Origin: Argyresthia goedartella
Taxonomy: Eukaryota; Arthropoda; Insecta; Lepidoptera; Argyresthiidae
Assembly: GCA_949825045.1 (NCBI GenBank)
Contig: OX463815.1
Coordinates: 17,105,231 to 17,169,230 of the forward strand
DNA: 64,000 bases
Direction: 5' to 3'
Of this stretch, positions 10,531 to 20,771 are shown piece after piece. The first letter of the stretch is position 1. Every line of letters starts with the position of its first letter. The position numbers and the translations under genes were made by a program. The notes under the pieces are model-generated. The model worked only from the letters and a program-made list of their open reading frames with translations, was not told the origin of the DNA and made no database searches.

Positions 10531-11889
10531 GGGCAACTGTTGAAGGAGGGGAATTGCTATCTGTCTCTGAAAACGTTACTTTATGTACAAAAAAGTCTCA
10601 ACAAGTCCTTCATTCAATCAAGCCTTGCTCGTAGGACGCCTAGTAGTTCAATAATCATCGTCGCGGTAGAACATGTAATTCTCAGTTTAATCTCAGTTTT
10701 CTCTTGCAAGCCGCCAACGTAGCGATCGGTCGGGTCATTTGTTGTAATCGCAGCTGTCAGCGCGAAGTGCGTAATTTTCATTTTCATAATTGTATAGTGT
10801 GCTAATCAGTTAATAAAAGTCTTGTAACCTTATACCAAGTCAGTGTCCACAATCTTCAACCCATAACTTCGTCAACATCAACCGTCATCAAGGCCCTTTC
10901 GAGGGGCAGCCGCCGACGCGACGACGATTTCCCACGAGGTGCCGCCAGCAATCTAGCTGGTAGCTCAGGTCTGGCTGATATGGGACCCTGCTTGCTACCC
11001 TCCTCATGCGTGGCGTTGAGGCGGGAGCCGCGCGCATCATCCAGTTTGGGGTTTGGTATTCTGATGCCGCGAGGTAACACCTACCCCTGCATCCATTTGG
11101 TGGCCCATGAGGTAAGAGTTCCTAAAACAACAATCATTTTGGTGGTCCAGTCGAGGAAAGGCTGCCAAAACATCGAGCTAAAGATTGCCCCTAAAAATGT
11201 GGTGACACTCGACGGAAAAGAGGCCGCCATTGTGTGCCCAGATTGGACGGAGCTAGAGCTGATGGCCCAAGATCGGAACAAATGGAATGTGTACTAAGAG
11301 CCCTATACCCCTGCTATGACTATATTTAAAACGTCCAATCACGATATTAATCAAAATTTAATCTTGCACTCTAGGACCAAAAAATTCTGCAAACTGCAAT
11401 TTTGGTGATATATTCTTCCAAAAACTGCGACAGCAATTAACTATTTGTTTTGTTGGAAAACGCGCAGAGCAGATGTCCTTCCCCGCCATGTACATAAGAG
11501 CTCTCATTTGAATTAAAAAAAAAATGAAAGATTTGAGTACCTACCACCAAAATCCACCAACATGACTTGGAACTTGGATTCTTGGAATAACTACGAAGCT
11601 GAATATATTAACAAAACTATTTCATATTTAATAGCGCCGTTAGTGCATAGTATAATTGTAAATTTGTTTTTTTTTAAATATTTTTGCAAAGTAAGTATTT
11701 TCTATTCTTTATTCCAAATTATACCATATTATTATTCTAGCAAACGAAAACGCCGTGTGTCACACAAGTAAAGCCCAGTAGACTTCGAGAGTTAAAACAT
11801 CTATATCTTGTGCCTCACCTCATTGTTTTTTATATCATTCCAAATACAAAGTTGTATTGGATTTTTCATTGTATACAATTAAATCATTC
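10531..11889. other. Unclassified region with a GC-rich block
   Basis: A GC-rich block at about 10860-11290 holds an open plus-strand frame (about 10887-11297) that I do not recognise. Just upstream, AATAAAAG near 10812 and CAGTGTCCAC could be the end of a decayed retroelement or an LTR, but no partner copy is in the window. The frame 11562-11771 shows only hydrophobic low-information sequence. Nothing here is firm enough to call a gene. Confidence 0.3.
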
Positions 11890-12057
11890 CGCTTCAGTAT
11901 GTTTATATACACACGTATTATAAACCCTACTGCGTCTAAGAACCGCACGTTAAGACTAGTCAAACTATTTGGTAAAAACTCATTTATTATCTGAAAATTT
12001 GTACATTATGACCATAATGTACGAAAATTTGTCAAATTATGACATTCAAAGGACAAT
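11890..12057 (+). repeat. Dispersed repeat copy with palindromic core
   Basis: It matches 47175-47330: ACACACGTATTATAAACCCT, ACCGCACGTTA, and a palindrome centred on CATTATGACCATAATG. Only the first part of the composite repeat seen at 47175-47640 is present here. Confidence 0.6.
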
Positions 12058-12157
12058 GGCGAACCCCCATAGTAAAAAATACTTGGGCTAAATACTCTGC
12101 GCCTTTATATGAAAAAATATTAAAAATATTCTGCTTATGGTTCTGAGCTTGCATATA

Positions 12158-13465
12158 CACAGTCAGGTCATAAGTTCTGTCACACAATAAAAACTTTTGA
12201 GGTTAGAACGCTGGCAACAAAAAAGTTTATTGAATTCGAATTTCGAATTTTTCATGAAAATAAAAATGTGTACTTTTTAGAATTTTCCTCATTTTTAAAT
12301 ATGGAGTGGACACGTAAAGAAGACCGTGTCGCAGTTATTGCGTTGCATCGTTGCGTTACGCGCTAATTCAGATTTTCGACTTACTGAAAAATTTGAATAT
12401 AACCAAAAGATTCGTTTATCGTACCATAAAACGATACAATGAAGACTCTAGTGTAGATGACAGGTCAAAAAGTGGTCGCCCTCGCTCTGTTAGGACTCCA
12501 GCAGTGATAAAAGCTGTGAAGGCGCGAATTCAATGAAATCCCATACGTAAGCAGAAACTGTTGGCCCTTCAGATGGGGTTAAGCAGGACCACGGTGAAAA
12601 GGGTGTTAAATGAAGACTTAGGGCTTAGGGCATATCGAAGAAAAACAGGACATCGTTTGGACGCTCGTTTGATGGACCTGAGACTGAAGAGATGCCGCGC
12701 TTTGTTGAAGCGGTACGCGGAAAAAAAGCATCGGGAAATTCTTTTTTCGGATGAAAAAATTTTCACCGTGGAAGAGAGCTACAACAAACAAAATGATAAG
12801 GTGAACGCACACAGCAATGAAGAAGCGAGCAACCGTATTCCGCGTGTCCAACGAGGTCATTTTCCATCCTCGCTCATGGTTTGGTTGGGAGTCTCTTATT
12901 GGGGCTTAACTGAGGTACATTTTTGTGAGAAAGGCGTAAAAACGAATGCAGTTGTGTATCAAAATATAGTCCTCAAGAACCTTGTGGAACCTGTTTCTCA
13001 TACCATGTTTAATAACAGGCACTGGGTATTCCAACAAGATTCTGCGCCAGCTCATAGAGCGAAAAGCACACAAGACTGGCTGGCGGCGAGTGAAATCGAC
13101 TTCATCCGGCACGAACACTGGCCCTCCTCCAGTCCAGATTTGAGTCCGTTAGATTACAAGATATGGCAACACTTGGAGGAAAAGGCCTGCTCAAAGCCTC
13201 ATCCTGATTTGGAGTCACTCAAGGCATCCTTGATTAAGGCAGCCGCCGATATTGACATGGACCTCGTTCGTGCTGCGATAGACGACTGGCCGCGCAGAAT
13301 AAAGGCCTGTATTCAAAATCGCGGGGGTCATTTTGAATAAACTTTATTACCATAAGAATCTATGTTTTATTAAGTTCATTTTGCTATATAAATGTTTACA
13401 TAAATAATAAACATGTCTAAATTATTTCATATTGCACATGTGACAGAACTTATGACCTGACTATG
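12158..13465 (+). mobile_element. Mariner transposon, DD37D (maT-like) group, 1.3 kb
   Basis: Complete element bounded by inverted repeats: CACAGTCAGGTCATAAGTTC at the left and the matching GAACTTATGACCTGACTATG at the right. It is flanked by TA at 12156-12157 and 13466-13467. At about 1.3 kb it has the usual mariner length. It carries one transposase gene with a frameshift and a premature stop, so this copy is probably immobile without help, but its ends look intact and could be mobilised in trans. Confidence 0.9.
12301..13340 (+). pseudogene. Mariner (DD37D) transposase with one frameshift and one stop
   Basis: The ATG at 12301 opens a frame (MEWTRKEDRVAVIALHRC) that shifts near 12352. The shifted frame runs through the N-terminal helix-turn-helix (FVYRTIKRYNED) to an in-frame TGA at 12534-12536. 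The same frame then continues to a stop at 13340. Catalytic blocks: FSDEKIF (first D), FQQDSAPAHRA (second D) and SSPDLSPLDYKIWQ. The last D lies 37 residues after the second, which places it in the DD37D/maT group rather than classical DD34D mariners. The C-terminus ends in the usual GGHFE. The first ORF codon by convention would be a TTG, so only the ATG at 12301 is a credible start. Confidence 0.9.
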
Positions 13466-13467
13466 TA

Positions 13468-14040
13468 TAACTTTTTATGCTAGACGAGGCCAGGTTACTG
13501 AGATATTGCTTAATGAATTGTGAATAAATTCTAACCTGACTCATGTACTATTTTACCTCAAATTGTCAGTTTTATTGATGAATGAGTGAAAGTGATCGCA
13601 ACCACCGCAGTCTGTTCAAACAAGGCATTTTTACCTAATAATTCAATGTTAATAAGGATTCAATGTTAATAGACAGTGGTGGCGCAGACTATACGCCTTT
13701 TATCTTTACCTATCTAGTAACTGTCTTTAACATCAGTCAATATAAGTACACTGCTGGATATAGGCCTTCCCTAAGTCACTCCACAACGCTATATCCTCGG
13801 CCGTCTGCCAGTAAATTGCCTCTACTAGAGAACTTTCTTTCCCCATTGCTGGCCGGTTAAATTTACTTTATACTTTATTGCATATACACATTAATGGACA
13901 ATTGCAAACATAGTTAGTATACAAAGGCGTGTTTATCTCTATATAGAGATTTCTTCCAGCAAACCCAGGGCTGACAGGAAAAAATAGTTTCATGCGAAGG
14001 GATAGACCTATTATGCACAACATAACAAAAAACTAAACAT
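13468..14040. other. Region without supported genes
   Basis: Intergenic AT-rich sequence between the mariner element and the 3' UTR of the non-LTR element. A short palindrome (CTCTATATAGAG) is at about 13936. The frame 13663-13860 has no recognisable motif. Confidence 0.4.
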
Positions 14041-17000
14041 CAGAGTGACTTTAATATATTTATAATAAATTACTTAGATATTTACACATATAAATAAATG
14101 AGAACCTACATAATAATATAATACCTATAAATACTATATATAAATATCAATAAATACCTATACAATATATAAATAAAATATAATCTACTACAGAAGAGAA
14201 AGGTAATGTTCCTTCAAACTACTTTTGAAGATGTTAAGAGATGGACTGTCCCTGACGGTGCTGGGGAGTTTGTTCCAGAGCTTGATAGCCCGGAGTCGGA
14301 ACTCATGTTCATATGCGACAGTTTTATGTTACGGTGTTGTGAGCAGCGACCGAGTGTGAGGTCTCCGAGGCCTATCTGAAGAAAGAAAAGTGAACAAATC
14401 ACGTAAGAAGCCAGGGTAATAAGGATTATGTAAAATCTTAAAAAGAGTGAAGAGGATATGGGAATCCCGGCGAAGACGGATTGGAAGCCACTTCAGATCC
14501 CTGCGATACTGAGAAACATGGTCAAATTTGCGCAAACCGAAAATAAACCGAATCCCAAGATTTTGAAGTCGCTCGAGTTTGTCCAGTTGCTCTTCGTTTG
14601 CGCTGATCCAGCAGACATCTGCGTAGTCAATGAGGGGAAGTAACAGAGATTGGGCGAGTGTAATTTTGGTCTGAAGAGGTAAGAAGTGCCGAAGTCGTCT
14701 GAGGGAGTAAAACGTAGCGAAGGCACGCCTACCAACCTCGCAGACATGCGCTGACCAAGACAGCAGGTTATCAAAGATGACTTCGAGATTTTTGGCCTTG
14801 GACATATGCTGTAACACTTGGAGAGAGTGCCTGGACCCAATAATCATTGACTGCGACTTACAAGGATTGACGAGTAGCCCGTGTGAAAGAGCCCAATCCC
14901 TGATACACTCAAGATTAGCATTCAGCAAGGCCACAGCAGAGTTAACATCACAGGGAGAAAAATTACGGTAAATTTGGAGATCATTGGCATAGAGATGATA
15001 AGAGGAAGAGAGATTATCTGAGATAGAATTTATGAAGACAGAAAAGAGAAGAGGGGAGAGGATACCACCCTGAGGCACCCCTGCAAAAAGGTCGCACCAT
15101 TCTGTTGAAGTCTCCTCGGACCTTATACGCTGCTGACGACCTCTCAGGTAGGAGTCGAACCAGCTGGCTGAGGCCGGGGAGACATTCAGAGACTTCAGTA
15201 TCTCAACGAGGATATCGAAATCAACACAGTTGAATGCGCTGCTGAAGTCAAGTAGCGCTAGTACGGTGAGCTGTTTCTCGTCCATAGCCAACTGAATGTC
15301 GTCAGTGACTTTGAGTAAGGCCGTAACGGTACTATGACCCGGCCTGAATCCCGACTGGAATTGATTCAGCAGACAGTGAGACGTAAGGTAGGAGGGAAGC
15401 TGGGAGTGGACAATGGATTCTAGGACTTTGGAAAGGATAGGCAGGATAGAAATAGGACGATATTCTTTGAAAGAGGAGGGGTTCGAGGATTTGGATAAAG
15501 GTATGACTATTGCTTTTTCCACACATAGGGGAAAGAACAGCTAGAGAGAGAGTGATTTATAATGTGTGTGATAGCGGGAAGAATATAATCGAGCACGTTG
15601 CTGATCATATTAGAGCAGATGCAATCATCACCTACAGCTTTCGATGAGATAGCCAGCACCGCCTTCTTAACTGTGTCAATTCCGACTGGACTGAAGTCGA
15701 AAGGAGTGGAGGGCAACGCCGGCCTGGAGCGGAGCCCATGCAGAGTGGCATCCTTAACGATGGGATCCATAACGACTGGGGGAGCCGAGAAAAATCTGTT
15801 AAGACCGTTGAAATCGACGTCACCAACCATTTGATTCTGGGGCTTACCGACACCTAGAGATCTCAGGAATTTCCACATTTCGGAAGGGGTGTAGTTTTGA
15901 ATGCACTCAAAGATGTGGCGGCGCTTGGCATCACGGCACATACGGTTACAACGGTTCCGGAGGCATTTGTAGGCAGCAAAATTATCGTCGGTGGGTTCCT
16001 TTTTATGCTGATATTTAGCTCGGTTCCTTTTAGCCATCAACCGTTTGATGGGGTCCGTGAGCCAAGGCGCAGGAAGGTGTTTTACTTTGACCTTTTTGAT
16101 GGGTGCGTGTTTGTCAAATAGTCCCAGAATAATTGTGTTGAAATGGTGGATCTTGTCGTCAACGTCCTCACTCAAATGACAGGTGACCAATCGATTGATG
16201 ATGCATCAGATTGGAGTAACGATGGATCAATGCCCTTAAAGCTACGAAGAAAGATAAATTTGGCTCAGTTCTTGGGAGACTTGACCTTATAGGAGAGATA
16301 AACCAAGTCATGATAAGAAAAAGGAGAATTAAATTGACCGTGGGCAGCAACTTTGTCTATATCAGATGATCAAGGAGAGAGGGAGTACAATGTGGTTGAC
16401 AATGAGTCGCATTTAGAGGGAGAATATGCAAGTTGAATGAATTGACAATAGACCGGAGTTGGGCCGAGCGGGAATCATTTTTAAGAAGACATGTATTAAA
16501 GTCACCGAGGATTAGGACATCATTATAAAGAGGAGTCAGCTCATTGAGCAGGGACTCGAAGGTATCGAAGTAATTGATGAGAAGCGAAGGACTGTAGAGA
16601 ACACCGAGCAGAACTTTACTATGGTGAAGACAGATTTCAAGGAAAAGATGTTCAGCAGATTCAGAATACTCACTCGGGGAGACACTCACAACTTTGCAGG
16701 ATATGTCCGAACGAAGGAAAATAGCTACACCACCACCAGCTTTTCCAACTCTATCGTTCCGATACAGCTGGTATCCAGGTAGTGAATACATGGTGGAAGG
16801 CAAAGAAGGTTTTAGGAAAGATTCAGAAATAAGTATACCATCCATATGTTTTGTGCTGAACGCTTCGAGAAGGTCTGGGTAACTAGAGTGGATGCTTTGG
16901 GCATTGATATGAACAATATTTAAGTTACCCTCCAGGCCAACAAAGACAGTCCTCAGTTTGGCGGATAGCGGTTCCACCACAAAGGAGTTATCGCTCTCCG

Positions 17001-17070
17001 CACTAATGTAGTCGTCGCTTGAGGAACAAGAGAAAAAACTATTATCAATATTACATAAACTATCCATATG
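14041..17070 (-). mobile_element. Non-LTR retrotransposon, nearly full length (CR1/L2 group)
   Basis: A minus-strand element with endonuclease, linker and reverse transcriptase in the expected order, followed by an AT-rich 3' UTR (about 14041-14187) with several AATAAA signals. Frameshifts separate its three open pieces. No target-site duplication could be fixed by eye, and the right boundary may extend a little beyond 17070 into AACTAAACTAAAAC-type sequence. Confidence 0.75.
14188..17067 (-). pseudogene. Endonuclease-RT polyprotein of a CR1/L2-group element, frameshifted
   Basis: The ATG at 17067 starts a 236-residue endonuclease piece (17067-16357): LNIVHINAQS, DGILISESFL, GKAGGGVAIFLRS, DVLILGDFNTCL, and LDHLI near its end. 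The linker piece is 16190-15507. The RT piece (15522-14329) has EYRPISILPILSK, FQSGFRPGHST, LALLDFSSAFNCVD (first catalytic Asp), AGVPQGGILSPLLF, and YANDLQIY where YADD is expected. After another frameshift near 14335, the C-terminal tail (FRLRAIKLWNKLPSTVRD and on to LKEHYLSLL) ends at the stop 14188-14190. The YAND change removes one catalytic aspartate, so this copy would be inactive even without frameshifts. Confidence 0.85.
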
Positions 17071-17433
17071 TATAAAATAATGATAGATATAATAACTACC
17101 TAATATATTTATATCACTATAACTAAAACTAAACTAAACTAAAACACAAATAATGGAACCTGACCCAGCCCCTATCCACATAGGAATACTGGAAGAAATC
17201 AATAAGTAAACTATAATTATTTATTTTATAAATTTATTTTATATTTTATTTTATATAAGTATATGTACCGGCTGCAACGCAATGAGCTGGGCCGGCCTGC
17301 ATTGAATCAGTATGTAGGTCAGCCAGCTAATTGCGTTGCAGAAAACCGTTTAATAAAATGATTATAAGTAGCAGTCACGTGGTCACGCTTTAAGAGGCAT
17401 AATGACAGTGCGTCTTTGCCTGATTGGTTGCCC
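17071..17433. other. Intergenic, one imperfect hairpin
   Basis: CTGCAACGCAATGAGCTGG at about 17274-17292 and CCAGCTAATTGCGTTGCAG at about 17323-17341 form an imperfect stem, possibly a small MITE. Otherwise AT-rich with no gene. Confidence 0.45.
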
Positions 17434-17478
17434 TGCCAAAATTAAGAACAATAAACTTCATTGTTCTTAATTTTGGCA
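17434..17478. repeat. Perfect 19-bp inverted repeat
   Basis: Arms 17434-17452 (TGCCAAAATTAAGAACAAT) and 17460-17478 pair perfectly around a 7-base loop. No gene adjoins it, so a terminator or regulatory role has no support. Confidence 0.85.
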
Positions 17479-17889
17479 AAATTTTCCTCAACCCATCGCA
17501 GAATAAAATGTCATTTCTTTTTACTGCAATGACTTTCTATCCAAAAAGCATCCAAAAAAGGTATCAATAGCACTGTTATAACAGTAAATAAACTCATTTA
17601 TTTTATTTTTCGTACCTCTTCAAGTTTTAATTCAATATAAGTGCCCATTAAACTGTTTGAAAACAAAAGTTGTGCCGGAAGCAAAGATCAACCGCGTTGC
17701 TCTATGGCCGGAAGTTAGGATATAAGTGATAAAGTAACAAAACTGCTCAAGTTACATTATTAAAATATTTTGCTTTTTTACCTGGCCTCCTCCGAATTTG
17801 TGAATAAATTGAAAAAACCTGTAAAATTACAAAATAAGGTTTAGTCTAGGTGTCTCTTTAAGACGCTCAAAAAATCCCAACTATTTTTT

Positions 17890-18125
17890 CGCCATTGTTC
17901 TTTCGAACGCCGACGCCCGCCTGCGTGCCGCCCCTAGTTTGTCTGTGAGGTTGGTACTACAGAACAAGCTGAACAACTGCAGAGCAATGAACAATGCCAC
18001 AATGCCGGTCGAACATGCGGTTCCTGAACACATCAAAGAGAGCTTATGATATGTGTGTAGATAAACTAGTGTATGTAACTGTACATAATTAGGCATTAAA
18101 ACTCTCGAGGGATATTATTATGAAT
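17890..18125 (+). repeat. Dispersed repeat, second half of a composite family
   Basis: It matches 47390-47580 nearly base for base over long runs (for example ATGCGGTTCCTGAACACATC and GATAAACTAGTGTATGTAAC). The copy begins at the AACGCCGACGCCCGCCTGCG block. Family unknown. Confidence 0.7.
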
Positions 18126-19491
18126 AAACTACTATTATGTGACTGCTACATTCTCATTTTCTCAAATCTATACTTATTACAAGACGGGTGGAAATCACCT
18201 GATCTTTATGGATTCCATTTCCATCGCTTTTGTTTCACATAGACTTTATTTAAAAACGACTCGATTCCTTATCTAAACGGATGTATATTTAATATACATT
18301 GTGAGTCTATTTTAGTTTCAAAACCTGCTGAAAAGCCTCGCTTATTTTCAACCTTATGGCTTTGTAATAAAATAATCAAAAATTTGGAGGTATCTAGCTG
18401 GTTTTGGAACTAGTCGACTCATATTTAGATTTGCGTCCATGGAAGTAACAGTTACCTAGTTTTATTGTTATGTCATATCTTAGTTTGGTCACATGATACT
18501 TTGATTAAATTTATGGCAAAGTAAGGTTTTTATGGTAAATTTTATGACTCAAATCTTTGTGGCCTTGGTTATTACGATATTTATAGTGTTATTAGCCCTA
18601 ACAAGTTTCAGATCAAATTAAGATGCCGAATCAAGCAAAGAATATAAATGTAATTTTTATAGTATATTTGTAATAAGTTTCTATAATTTATAGTACCTAA
18701 CAAAACTCATCTTATGGCAGTATTTACAATGGCAGTGAGTGTATCTTATAAATTACAATAATACTTATTTTATATATCTATTAATACGATACAAAATTGA
18801 TTTATTTTCTCCCAAAACACAGTACACTATTGTATCCATGTGATCTATTTAATAATTAGTTTAAGGACCAATGGGAGACAGAATAGGTCATATTTTGCTT
18901 CTATGTTTAAGTGAAAAAGCAAATAGGTTATCTATAGGTTTTACATTTGCTATTTTGATTTTAGTTATGATATTTGCGGATATGAGTGCGTGTGGGTTTG
19001 AATGCATTTAGGAGTTTGTGTTGCATCTGGGTGTGTGTGTGAGTGTGTGTAGCTTAAATCGCATTTATATTACATTTGTGACATCTTTATGAATGTTTAT
19101 ACATTTTATTTTCATCGTGCTGGAAATTAAAATTTACAAAACTCATAACATAAGCTTCTAATTTTCCTCATAATTGAGGGAAAGCAGCTAATCTGTTATT
19201 TTTCTTCATTCCAATTTTGACCTGTCATATATTGTTTGCAACTTGTTTGCCTTATTGTACAGCCTAGTTGATAAAAACGAAGAGAATCTCTATGCTAGGG
19301 CTTTTCCTATAGAAGTTGTTTGACTCACCGTGTAGTCTGTCGTAGTGTTTGCTCTAATATGATCCTTCCGGTCCTCAACAGTCGAATGTTATCGCAGTAC
19401 TTAGTAGGTTATTAAAAAGTTACGATTTGTAACATACAACTGATACAAAACATGTTTAAAAGTAGCTAAACATTCTATTATAATAATAAGT
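18126..19491. other. Intergenic and 3' flank of the cuticle-type gene
   Basis: AT-rich sequence with a GT-rich microsatellite near 19030-19055. The 3' UTR of the minus-strand gene ending at 19492 presumably lies here, but I cannot fix its poly(A) site. Confidence 0.4.
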
Positions 19492-20771
19492 TTATGAACG
19501 CTTAGCATCAGTAGGGAAGTAAAGCCATTTAAACTCGTATCCTTTGAGACCGTATTTTTCATCTGTTTCCGTTTCTGGCTTGGGGACTTCTTCGGAGACC
19601 AGATCTAGAACTTCTTGAGTAATTTTCGGGCGGAATCCTTTCTCATCTGCTTCATAGTCTACTCGGGTTCTGACTCCATTCCTGCCTGTGACGTAATAGT
19701 AACCCTTTTTAGCACCGTTAGTATAACCTTCTTCGTGATGGCCGTGGAATCCGACAGTGTAGTTAAAGGTATATAGCAATGTTGTCATATCGTTCTTCGT
19801 CAATCCATCTGGTAAACCTTCCTTCTCTCCAGGGCCTCTCTTATAAATATCAGTATTCTTATCTACCAAGGTCATTTGAGCAGATATAAGCATAGGTTTT
19901 GACGGACCAATCGGAGGATTGGGTAGTTGGACAGCGTTGTCTTGAGGTTGATATTGCTTAGGTGTACGTTCTCCTGGTGTTCCAAATCTTGACTCGGTGC
20001 TTGGAATATCTTGTTGTGGTGAGTATTGCTGAGGATTACCAACTCCACCTACGGGGAATGGGGCAGGCTGACTACCATAGTTTGGAGACCCTCCAGCTTT
20101 ATTTTGGGGGTTTTGAGTGGACTGCCTAGAATAGCTAGGTCCACCAACCGGTGATGCTGCACCTTGAGGTAACTGAGAAGGTTTACCAGAGAAACCCGAG
20201 GAGCCTCCGTCTCCAGCTTGAGGATATTGGGTTGGCTGACCAGATCCTCCAAATCCACTCTGAGGATATTGGGCCGATTGCCCAGGAAATCCTGGGGAAC
20301 CGGCTCCAGATTGTGGGTATTGGGCTGGTTGGCCAGGCCCTCCAAGTCCAGTTTGAGAACCTGAACTTTGACCAGGATACTGCGGGCTGTTTCCTGTTGG
20401 AACTGACGGGCTACCATTGCCAAACTGCTGAGGATATTGTGGTTGTCCGTTTTGGATTTGTGGTTTCGGATAGTTTTGCGCAGGACTGTTGTAGTTGGGG
20501 AACTGAGGCTGGCTAGCGGGAATTGTGGCTATGTCGGTGGGCTGCTGTAGTGGGCGCCGAGTGGTTGAAGTCGGGTGGCTGCAGCCACTGCATGCCTTGG
20601 TTGGAGCTGCTGGGCCTGGGCCGATTGGCTTTTGAAAGGTAGTGGATGCTGGTGGGGATGGTTGTGTCCGATATCCATCAGGCTTAGGCGTTGGAGGTGG
20701 TGGAGGCTGGGAGCTAGGCTGGGATGGTGGGAATGGAAGAGAGTTACCCTTCCTTTCTCCTGATGTCGGAT
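19492..20771 (-). CDS. l(3)mbn: l(3)mbn-like gene, last coding exon
   Basis: 1280 nt exon after acceptor ATTACAG, ending with TAA at 19494-19492. The first about 290 residues are low complexity, rich in P, Q, G, S and N, with repeated QYPQSG-type units (for example [20 protein letters not shown]). The rest carries the second RR chitin-binding domain, with conserved aromatics and [18 protein letters not shown], and a short tail ending in KRS. The upstream part has no ATG in frame, so simple ORF scanning would miss it. Confidence 0.85.

Noticed and set aside
10856..11297. Possible LTR end plus gag start of an unknown retroelement
   Set aside because: No second LTR, primer site or recognisable domain could be found; left as an unclassified block.
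17434..17478. Hairpin as a transcription terminator
   Set aside because: The context is eukaryotic intergenic DNA with no gene ending here.
20049..20423. Minus-strand 124-codon frame within the l(3)mbn last exon (also 20151-20516 and 20575-20763 plus)
   Set aside because: The Q/P/G-rich reading in the frame of the chitin-binding domain is continuous with spliced exons; the others are shadow frames.
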